A DNA stretch of 64,000 nucleotides, taken from contig KB722775.1 in assembly GCA_000349905.1 (NCBI GenBank), positions 1-64,000 of the forward strand, written 5' to 3'. The translations under genes and the position numbers were made by a program. This DNA comes from Volvariella volvacea V23 (taxonomy: Eukaryota; Basidiomycota; Agaricomycetes; Agaricales; Pluteaceae). The notes under the pieces were generated by a model. The model saw only the letters and a program-made list of their open reading frames with translations. It was not told where the DNA came from and made no database searches. Positions 1-9,491 of the stretch are shown here, in pieces (the first letter of the stretch is position 1; every line of letters begins with the position of its first letter).

Positions 1-382
1 AATATATATAGCTTTTTTGGTAGCTTAGATTTCGTAGCGTACCAACACCTACTTGCGATTACATAGCAACAGCTAGCCGCTGCGTACGCAAGACCCGAGC
101 ACATGTTATTATTCTTAACCAACACAATATCGGTTGATTGTTTAAGACCCATTAAATTTTTGGTGCTACACAAGTACTTTCAATAGTAAAAATCTTGTTA
201 GTTATACTCAATCAGCAGGAAATCTGTATACCAAAGGTTTAAAGAGTTCCTCAGAGACTATATGCAAGACATCTCGAAAATTTGAAATGTTTGATAAACA
301 TAGTAATAAATTAATTACCAATGAATGGTTAACATGGTTTATAGGTTTTTTTGAAGGAGATGGACGCAGTTCAATGGAGTAA
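1..382 (+). pseudogene. Relic of mitochondrial group I intron with LAGLIDADG endonuclease start
   Basis: The stretch is AT-rich. It holds strings typical of the catalytic core of fungal mitochondrial group I introns: a Q-like element (AATCAGCAGGAAATC, about 210-224), an R-like element (CCTCAGAGACTATATGC, about 249-265) and an S-like element just after it. An open frame running on from there encodes NEWLTWFIGFFEGDG (about 320-364), the first LAGLIDADG motif of an intron-encoded homing endonuclease. It stops at 380-382, and the second motif and the rest of the protein are missing. Beyond it the sequence becomes normal nuclear DNA with P450 remains. I infer a nuclear copy of mitochondrial DNA (NUMT) whose left end lies outside the window. 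A misassembly joining mitochondrial and nuclear reads is the main alternative. Confidence 0.75.
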
Positions 383-479
383 TTCCTTAGGGTGATGATA
401 AGTAAAGCCTGTAGTCTGTTGAGTTGAATTTATGCGTTCTGAGGCCGGGTACAGGATAATTACCGGAAACATGATGCAT

Positions 480-1005
480 GATGCATGACGGAGGATAAAC
501 CTCTCCTGGGGCGCATTTCCGGGTCATCCCAAAGGTCCAAAGATCCTTGAACCCCTGAATCTCTTTAGCTCTCCGTATTTTGAGGACACCTATCTCGACT
601 CTCGAGCCATCTACTGGGGTTGAATACCTTGAAATCAGCTCCCCAAAATCTCTCAGGCTGGTTCATAAAGGCGATAGGTACATCGATACGCGACCCCTTC
701 GCCACAATTGCAGTATTGATATCTTGTCCCAGAGAATTCCTCATCGGCGAGTGCAATGAAATCCATTCATCTTGTGCCGTCTAGAAGCATGCGCGGCCCA
801 GTTACTCAAGCACATTCATCCCATCAACGGATGCCTCACTACCCGGTCCATCTCGATCAATTGCATGTGTACTTGCAAGACCTCACACACGAAAGCTTCA
901 ATATGCAGTAAGTTCAAAGATGACTGATCCCAGGTAGTCCCTTGGAGGGTGGTTGGACCTGAATCTCAGGGTCCCGACATAGCTCAATGATTGTCCACTA
1001 CTTCG
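480..1005 (-). pseudogene. Truncated cytochrome P450 tail, decayed duplicate of its neighbour
   Basis: Read on the minus strand, this is the C-terminal third of a P450 closely related to the gene at 1217-3418. It contains WTIIELCRDPEIQ, then TTWDQSS...FVCEVLQ, a 'NSLGQDI' segment, 'ERFWGADFKVFNPSRWL' and 'RAKEIQGFK'. The ExxR motif of the K helix has become EVLQ. A deletion with frame change lies between the PEIQ and TTWDQ parts. The heme-binding loop, FGEGPRICIG in the neighbour, has degenerated to FGMTRKCAPG. No membrane anchor or I helix is present. It is a dead partial tandem copy lying between the mitochondrial relic and the fuller gene. Confidence 0.85.
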
Positions 1006-1216
1006 TAGTAAATATCCGGATAGGAGCAGGGCAGAGGAGCAGCTACACACCGACAGAGTGGCTGAGCTTGTAGACCCTCACACAGAACTTACGATTTCAG
1101 CCAGTGTTTTCAAGGCCGGTATTCCAAACGATTCAGGAATAACACGAAGATTGATATGAAATTACTATTCTACTCATCCGGGTTCTAACTCGTAATGACA
1201 TTGAATACAAGACTCG

Positions 1217-3418
1217 TTATTGCAAGTGCCTAACTTTAATTGGAACTCGGCAGCCCTCTTCTCCAGCAACTTTTGGTCTAGGGAGCAACGACCAATGACT
1301 CTCGATCTTCGTGAATCGCCCATCGCGGAGTTCAAGGGAAAAGTTTCTTAGAAGGACAAAGAGCGAGGCCTTTAATCACACTTTGTTAATTCACAGTTCT
1401 CGAGGGTTCCCAGGGTTCCCAGCCGTGCCACTTACCTTGAGCATGATCAGCGCTAAGCCTCTTCCAATGCAAATCCTTGGTCCTTCCCCAAAAGAGAGGA
1501 TGTGCTTGAATCCCTGAATCTCTTTAGCCCGCTGCCCGTCAAAGTCCCCACAATTGAGCCATCTTTTGGGATTGAAGACTTTGGCATCGGCTCCCCAAAA
1601 CTTCTCATACCGATTCATAAAGGCGACGGGTACACTGACATGCGATCCTTTAGGAACGAACACATGGTCCATTTGCTGGCCGAGAGAGTTCTTCATTGGC
1701 GTGCTCAACGGAATCCATTCATCTTGCCCCGCCTAAAGTCGCACCCTGAGCTGTCCCATACTTATACGTGATTCGACGTGCCACGTACCATCCGGCCTAT
1801 CTCGCTCAAGGACGGGTGCATTCTTAGCACCTCACACGTAAAAGCATCGAGATGAGGGAAATCCGAGGACAATTGATCCCAGGTAGGGTCTCCTCCCTTG
1901 AATGTCATCAATTCTTCTCTTAATTGATCTTGTATTTCGGGATGTCTACACAACTCAATTACCGCCCACTATTCGGCTGTGAACATCAAAATGGGGCGCG
2001 ATTAAAATGCCGCTACGCACCGTTAAAGCAGCTGAATAGGGGTCCATGTGAATGATAAAGGTGAGTCAACGCAATTTGGTATCTACCCACCTGCCGGTGC
2101 ATCGTAACCTGCAATTAGAAGGGATTTCATCTTAAAGACCCGGTAAGACTCGCAGCAGTCAATGCGATGGACCAACTCACCTGCGCCATAATCTCTTCTT
2201 CACTCATCCCTAGATCTGATTTGGCATTGGCTGCATTCACTACCCAAATGCAGGATTAGTTTGCCTCTTTCGACGGGTTGACTGTTCGAGCGTACCTAGA
2301 ACACTTAGCGCCGACTTTCCACCGTACTTCCTCTCTTTCTTGGTTTGTTCCCCTGACACAGTATTGCGTTTCCGACTTTCATTAAATATCTGGCTCAAAA
2401 TCGTTTTCATTGTAGCTGAAAGCTTCATGAATAGTCTCTTTCGCCCGATCGGTAGGCCTGTGAGTATGGGTAGTATAAAGTTCACCATGTGAATGATCTT
2501 GGCGAGCCCTTCGGGTGGTTTGGCGTTGAATATGTCTAATGTATCCAGCACGGCACTTCTTCGTCCTTGCATTGCGCCAAAGTCATAACCAAATCCCGCG
2601 GAACCGATGGTGTCCAGTCTACGGAGTATGGTAATAACTATAAGTATATCATTCATCACCTGAAATACGCACGTGAAGTGATTAATCCTGGATTATATGG
2701 GCTAACCGTTAGAATAACCTCCGGGAGATACGCCATTTGGATCTGACTCACCATTCCTGGGCGTCCACGACTGCCTCGCGACTAGGCATACTATCAATAA
2801 TTTCCGTCCAGCCGTTCTTTAACTGGGTTGAGTTAGATTTAAGCCAATCAGGTCTCCGCAAACCTCAAACAGCTACAAACCTTGTACACCGTGTCAAAGA
2901 CCAGGGGCGTCATCTCTCTTAGACTGGCGTTGCTAAATGCCGGTGCCACCGCTCTTCTCTGTCTGTTTGAGAGGACAGAATTATCTTAGCTTTCATTGCT
3001 TGCGGACGATCTCGACACAAAATAACGGCAATGTAGGAACGGCAACTCACCGCCGATGTGCTTCCCCATCCGCCCAGATTAGCCCTCTCCCAACGATCGA
3101 CTCTACAACCTTCTTAAATCCCTTCGACCGGACGAACCCGACACCATCCCTCGAAAACAGGTAGGAAATCGCCTTGGGGTCACAGATGGTAATTTGTTTC
3201 ATCCCAGCAGCTAGAGGAACTTCAAAAACGGGGCCATACTCTTCGTACCACGACTCAAGGAGCGATACTCCATTGTCGTGTGCGTAGCGCAAAGTTTGGC
3301 TGTGGCCAGTGAATATTGACGGAGACGGTGGGCTTTGGAGATAGGTTTTCGGTTTATTTCTGAACAAGAAGTAGAGGGTAAGCGGAATGACAAGAAATGC
3401 TAGCGTGTGGAAGGTCAT
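1217..3418 (-). CDS. Cytochrome P450 monooxygenase (one junction unresolved)
   Basis: Heme-thiolate monooxygenase, presumably anchored in the ER membrane by the hydrophobic N-terminus (MTFHTLAFLVIPLTLYFLF). Exons on the minus strand include 3418-3051, 2956-2881, 2822-2752, one covering about 2620-2300, an 11-bp exon at 2031-2021, and a last exon ending at the stop at 1217. Landmarks in order: AHRR (helix C), GSAGFGYDF, I helix AGYDAP, LCRHPEIQ, K-helix ExxR (EVLR), NPKRW and the heme loop FGEGPRICIG, where the Cys is the iron ligand. The I helix lacks the usual acid-Thr pair: the consensus AGYETT is AGYDAP. I could not join the exon ending at 2752 in frame to the one beginning near 2620 with GT-AG signals, so this may be a recent pseudogene or use an unusual junction. 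The family beyond P450 is not assigned. Confidence 0.75.
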
Positions 3419-5050
3419 AGCGACTAAGAAGAATTACTCTCAAATCTTGCGCAGGCTTTTTAATCTTGTTCTCACTGCCTATTGCGATTATAGGTTACGA
3501 AGCCCGTAGGACCGCATTCGACTCTATCCTAGCTCAAAGTATCAATTAATGGGATGCGGAGTCCTATTATACTAGAGTTACCTGAAACTGGAGTAGTGCT
3601 CTCTGTTCTGGTACTAGTGCTCAGACCCTCGTTCATCGAGCACCTACCAAATCTGGCCTTGCTGGACCCACAAAAATGCAAAGCATTACAAGAGACGACA
3701 CAGTTTCCATCACAGAAGACTCCTACGTTGCTCCGGATGTCTCTTCCCATCCAACAAAGGAATGCTTGTTGATTCTTGGTTAATCATTATACATTCTCCA
3801 TCGCCCGTAGCACCCAACCGTGGACTCGGATTGTTCCGCAATAATGAAGAAAGCAGCATCTCAGCTGAGTGGTTGCTCTCTTCGTTGCTGATTCTCAGCC
3901 GGCAGCCTCGCCATCACCTGCGACCGCCGACCATTACGAAACGGGGCCGCTCAGCTGCCAGTGAGGTTCCTCTCAGCGTTCTTCCTATTCCACGTGATTC
4001 AGGGTCTCCCAAATTTATCAAACGCACAAATTTGTTTGTGGCGGCACATCACACATATGCGCGTTTACTGTGACTTGATTCTCGTCGAACATCAGAAGCA
4101 ATTTGTTATGCACGGAGACAAGGTGGAGGATCGATTGACCACCGCGCTGGCTGTTAGAGCGATTCTGTAATTTGGTACGTAACTGATAATCGACCCGAGC
4201 TGACCGAAAATGTCATCCAGAGGGCGCTGAATGACTTCAAGTACTTGCTCAGCTTAAAGGCGGACGGATCGTATTTTGGGAAGTGGCGTCGAAGTTGACG
4301 AGTTCCTGCGGCGTCTTACAGCCATGTCGTATGATTGTGGAGCGCTTCAAGCCTCCGGCTTCCACTCCGTGGCCTGTTCCTTGTCCTTTTCCTGTCCCGG
4401 CACCTATGCCTTCTGCGCCAGGCACCATGCATGTAACGATACTGTGGGTCCAAGAACAACCTATAATTTGATCACTATCTGATACCCGTCATCATCTCAT
4501 TCTCCGCTGTGGGTCCACTAGCACTGGCGCCCCAATTGAAATGGTCAAGTACTTTTTTGAGCCAGTACGCGTAGCCAGTATCCCTAACACGGCTCAGAAC
4601 GGATACCCTTCTCTCCTGATGTGGGAGAAAGATTCAACACATGTCAGATAGACATATAACACCTCAAAGGCTGTGCAATTCCCCCAAACATCAATTTATC
4701 TATTCCTATTCCATAATCAGCTAGATGCAGTATTGGAAAGCAAAAGAATGCGCGCCCACTGGTACGTAACCCAACCGGCGATAAAGTGTGCAGACACCAT
4801 CGGATATATTCGCCCCTGGAAGAATACACTTGTGAAGATCAACAGGTGATCAGCGCACATTCTTTTGAGGGGAGTTAGAAAGGCGGTTCTGGCCCTTTCC
4901 TAATAGCCAATTTCGTTTGAATTGCACGCACGCACACATTGAGATGTAAGAAGCGCGGCAGTGACGATAAAGAAGTTCACTATGAAGTGCATCGTGTTTT
5001 TCATGGTGTGGAGCCGGGTGGAATGAATGTGAATGTAGATCATTACAGTA
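3419..5050. other. Intergenic, no gene recognised
   Basis: No open frame here shows a recognisable domain or a convincing exon-intron series. The short frames (up to about 100 codons) have unremarkable composition. The left end should hold the promoter of the minus-strand P450. Confidence 0.5.
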
Positions 5051-5059
5051 TAGTCGCCG

Positions 5060-6490
5060 TTTCGCGATGTCGGCCCGCTGTGATTGGAAAAAAATTCAAA
5101 CGAGCCCTAATATGGTGGGATCGCCTTCCTTATCCCAATCGTGCAGTAGAGGAATAAAATACCCCTCCTAGTTACCCTCACCGCAGCTAATTCGTACAAG
5201 AAACCAGCGGAAACACATCCACACGAGATGAGTAAAAAAATATCCCACCCCCGCATTTTACGGAGAACCTTCACTATCATCACCCTCCGACTCCGAAAAA
5301 TCATCATACATTCACCCGGGTTCCATGCAAGTGGGTCCCATCTCTGGAAATTAAGAGACTTGCGTCTTCCTCATGTACACTACATTAACACTACGCCGCC
5401 CTCCGTTTTTGTCTTCTTGTATACGTACTGTATATGCACGTATTTGAGCGCAGCAGACGGGGATAGGGTGTACAAGGCCGTAGTGGACTCTCACACTAGT
5501 GAGCCTGCCAAATTCGGGATAGAGGACATGATTAGGTGCTTCAGATGGTGTATTAATCCAGCTCATTGTCTCCGTCTCCGATACATACATTCCTCATTTC
5601 CCTGCGATAGAAGCTTCATCACCTTATCCCTGTTATCCCTTAGCCTGCCAAACGTGATTTAGGATCCACTCGCAATACGAGAAGACGACGCGACTATAGG
5701 TATGAATCCAAAAGCTCACCAGCCTATGAACTCCAACGAACCGAGCGCTAATCAGTATCCTTGGCGTTTGGATTCTGATAGCCCACACCCCCGACTCTCC
5801 TTGGTTTCACTCATATCACCTGAGCGCAGTCTGCGCGTTACACCCACATCCGAAGAGTGCGAGTGCGAGGGACCACTCGCCCTCTCAGGAGGTGGTATGA
5901 ACCTGCGAATGAGTTAACCCAACAAACAGAGGTAGAAATATTGATAGCCGAGACGGGAGGCCTTAGTTTGCAGATAAGAGTAGCTTAAATGCTTACTTAC
6001 AAGTAAAGCTGGGCTAACGAGGCACGTCCACCCAAGGTAACACCAAGATCGGGACAGTGTTGCCAAAGAAGGCACAACTCGCTGAAAGCCGAGGAGCACT
6101 CACAGCAGAAAACAGGGCGCTACCATTGAATACGGTGCTCCGTCCTGTGGTCATTGATCTGAGAGACTCAGAGAGAGCCCTTTCTCGGCGTCAAGGTGAT
6201 GGCGAGGGGGAGAAGGAGGAGCCCAAGGGGTGCTGGAAGTGACGTCGCCCGAACAATTTCAGGGGAATGTGCAACACCGTTAAGCACCAAGTTCTCTGTC
6301 GCAATACAGCATATCTGGTCGTCTATGTTCACTGCGGTATTAGGCTCTGTGTTTACAGCTGGACAAACACACTGCGTACACGTATGTAATTCAATTGCAA
6401 TACGTATTGTCATTGTTTACGAGACCGCGCATTAAACTGCATTTAGTGCGTAATATCCGTTAGTGCCGTTTGCGCACGATTAAGGAATCA
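5060..6490. repeat. Diverged direct duplication, copy A
   Basis: Copy A of a segment repeated at about 6535-7725 in the same orientation. Matching blocks occur in the same order: CCCCGCATTTTACGG (about 5250) followed by ACTATCATCACCC, CATCTCTGGAAATTAAGAG, GCGCAGCAGACGGGGAT (about 5449), TAGCTTAAATGCTTACTTACAAG (about 5980) and ACGTATTGTC...TTACGAGACC near 6400. I found no terminal inverted repeats and no transposase. On the minus strand both copies carry a well-formed donor (TTGTAAGTAAGC), and the frames upstream of it share SAP..SAS residues, so a decayed spliced gene is one reading. What the unit is remains unknown. Confidence 0.75.
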
Positions 6491-6534
6491 TTCATCATTT
6501 GTCTTTGCACTTGGGCTACATCACTAATACTGTG

Positions 6535-7725
6535 TCATAATCTATCGAACAGTCGGCCCGTTGTCGTTGAAGGAATTTGAAATAAGCCCCAACAAGGTAG
6601 AATGGGATCACTTTCCATATCCCAATAGTACAGTGGAGAAATAAAAAAACCCACCTCCAGTGACCTTCACCACAGCCGATTCGTGCAAGGAACTTGGAGA
6701 ACCGCTTGCCTGAGATGAACAAAAAAACATCCCCCACCCCCGCATTTTACGGGGAACCCTCACTATCATCACCCCCCGACTCAGAGAATCGCCATGCAAT
6801 CCCCCGGGTTCGGTGAGTCCCATCTGTGGAAATTAAGAGCCTCGCGCCTTCTTCGTGTCCCCGCAAAAACAAGACTAGCAGTGGAGCGTGTACAGTAGCA
6901 CTACGCCGCTCTCCATTTATATCCTTGTATATGGACTATATGTATTGAACGCAGCAGACGGGGATGTGGTGTGCGAAAGCCGTGGTACTATTGTGGTGAA
7001 CTTGCCAAAGTCGGAGTAGAGCGAAAGTGCTCCTGGTGGGGTGTGTATTAATCAAGCTCATTGTCTCCGTCTCCCGTGCATACTATATTATATTCCTCAT
7101 TACATTATCCCCTATTTGCAACCCCCTAGTGTACCAAAAGTGCTTTGAGATCTACTCGTAACACGAGAGGACATGCAAACAACCAGAGGTACGAATCCCA
7201 AAGTCCACTCGCCTATGCGCAGTCCGCGCGTCACATCCCCATCCGAAGAGCGCCAGCGCGGGAGGACCGCTTCAGTAACGTCGCACCCTCAGGGGGTGGT
7301 GGCATGAATCCGGGTCCGCGAATGGGTGTACTCACACACACAGAGGTAGGAATATTGATACCCAAGACGGGAGATCTCTCTGTTCGCAAATCACAGTAGC
7401 TTAAATGCTTACTTACAAGCAGAGCTGACTGGACCAACGAAGCACGTCCCACCAAGGGACAGTAGCTTGCAGAAGCCTGAGGAGCACTCGCAGCGGGAAA
7501 AGGGGCGCTAGCATTGATACGAGCGCTCCGTCTTGTGATCGCTGACTGATCTGAGAGAGTACAGCATGCTTGGTCGTCTATATTCCGTGTTGACGACCAT
7601 GCAAACACACTACGTATGGCATTCAACGACGATACGTATTGTCCTTGTTCACGAGACCATGCAGTGAACTGTGCTTTAATCCCCTAATATCCGTTAGTTC
7701 CGTTTGCTTATAATCAAGGATGCTT
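6535..7725. repeat. Diverged direct duplication, copy B
   Basis: Copy B of the unit at 5060-6490, shorter by roughly 240 bp because of internal deletions. The same ordered blocks recur: CCCCGCATTTTACGG (about 6741), CATCTGTGGAAATTAAGAG, CGCAGCAGACGGGGAT (about 6950), TAGCTTAAATGCTTACTTACAAG (about 7400) and ACGTATTGTCCTTG...ACGAGACC (about 7635). Identity is high in these islands and low between them. Copies A and B are nearly adjacent, which suggests an old tandem duplication. Confidence 0.75.
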
Positions 7726-9491
7726 CGGATGCAGGAACGATACTGAGTCAGAATTGCTGAACGAGAAACGCCCTTGGACTGTGCGTCATCATCATCACTC
7801 GCTTGGTTTGTACAAGTACGGGGCAGGGGGTGGATAGCATCATCTGACCCACCCTCCGGGTCAGCCGGGGACAACAGTATTTCGATTTGCGCGTCTTTGT
7901 GTACCTGTTTGCGAAAATCCAGGACTGGCAAGCTCGAAATCTGGGCGCTGAACGTTCTGGACGAACCGAAAGCTACAGTGACTTACCACATGACACACAT
8001 GACACCAGCACTGTAATCTGAAGTTGGGGTTGTGGGTGTGTGCACGTAATGTGACAAGAACGATTGGTCGTGGCCAACTTGAATAAGCTTCCCGATGTCA
8101 ACGAGGGTGTATATATGAAAAGTTGCTTGCTTTGGGAATTGAACCGTTTGAACCTCAACAGCTTTTTCGGCAAGGTTGCCTTTTCTTGTTGTATTTCAGA
8201 TACGCACACGGGCATGTGATGTGATGTTTGGTGAGCAGAGGGTCGGGAGTACCCTTTCTTTTTTATTTTTCTCTTCTTTTTGGATCAGAGAAAGCTGCGG
8301 TGTTTCTCAGAGATTAGTCTATCTATCTATGCTGGACAGTGGCGCTTCTATTAGTACCAGCGAGGAAGCCGATAAGATCGACTCGCTGATAGGCGGGCTA
8401 GATATGTTTTATGCCATTAGGGCATATTCATACCGCATTTGAAGTAGATCATTTATTTAACCAGTTTGGGTGGGCGTCATTTCGTAGAACGGGCGCTTGG
8501 AGTCTAACGTAATTAGGGCTGTAGAGAGCCGTTGAGGATCTGCATTTTCCTGACTTGTCGGTGCAGTGCGGGCGCTCGACATGGGCAGTGTGTATTAGTG
8601 TGGCCAAGCTGTGTATTGATTTGCATTAGCGCGCGACAGTGTGCGCCTGGGCCTTTGGTCTCGTAAATCTTGCTCACGAGACACGCCAAGTCCTTTGACA
8701 GCTACAATCATACGACACCATTCATGGGGCATCCATTCCAGAAGGTTGCAGTATTTGCTGTTGACAATCGTCAGCACCTCGCAGGTGACAGGAAGAGGAA
8801 GCCAACAGCCAACCGGGTTGCGAGCATGCACAGAATATATAGTTGTTTGGGACTGTGTTGTGCCTCGTGGTCGACTTTGTTGCTGGGGTCGAATGAATAC
8901 GTGTGCGTTGACACTTGAGGAGCGTTCGATTCCGTAAACAAGACAGCATCGTGCACCTGGAGGTTCCCGATGACACACTGGCACGAGCGAGGTGAAGCTC
9001 AGTCCGGGGTAGATCGCTTGTGAGGACGGCCGATAAGATCGCTGCGATTATCTGCCCTGAGAGTCATGAGTGAGGCTCTCAAAATCCGCCTGGGTCAGAT
9101 AAGGTGTGCTTGTCCCAGGGCTGGCTGAGAGCTGGATTATATATTCGTGACGTGAAGGGGTGGACTTGTGATGGCCATACGAGGAGAGCTGAAAGGCCTC
9201 GAGGCGGTGCAATGCAGGAGATGCTCGTCTCGAGATCGCGGAATAAATGGGCGAGTCCTCGTGTGGGGCATGAGGGGCCTCGTGGGTGAAGGATCTGAGA
9301 TGCGGAGCGTGGGAAAATGACGACCCTGGGCGAATATTTGCAATTTTGATCTCTGCCTCTGGATGTGTGTTTGCCGGAGCCCTATATAACCTCCTCCCGA
9401 GTCTCGTCGCCCTCGCATGCTATTTCCAACGCTCTGACGCCCCGCACGACCTCCACTTGCTCTCGTTGCACCTTGCTTTGCTCGCTCAACA
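7726..9491. other. Intergenic and promoter region, no gene seen
   Basis: Nothing recognisable is encoded. The right part is the upstream region of the long gene that starts at 9492. It has a TATA-like box at 9383-9390 and a pyrimidine-rich leader just before the ATG. Confidence 0.5.
9383..9390 (+). promoter_or_regulatory. TATA-like box upstream of the long finger-protein gene
   Basis: TATATAAC lies about 100 bp before the ATG at 9492 and is followed by a C/T-rich leader (ctcctcccgagtctcgtcgc). Position and context fit a core promoter. This is inferred from sequence only. Confidence 0.5.

Noticed and set aside
3762..4482. Series of short plus-strand frames (up to 103 codons)
   Set aside because: No recognisable motif, and I could not chain them with splice sites into one protein.
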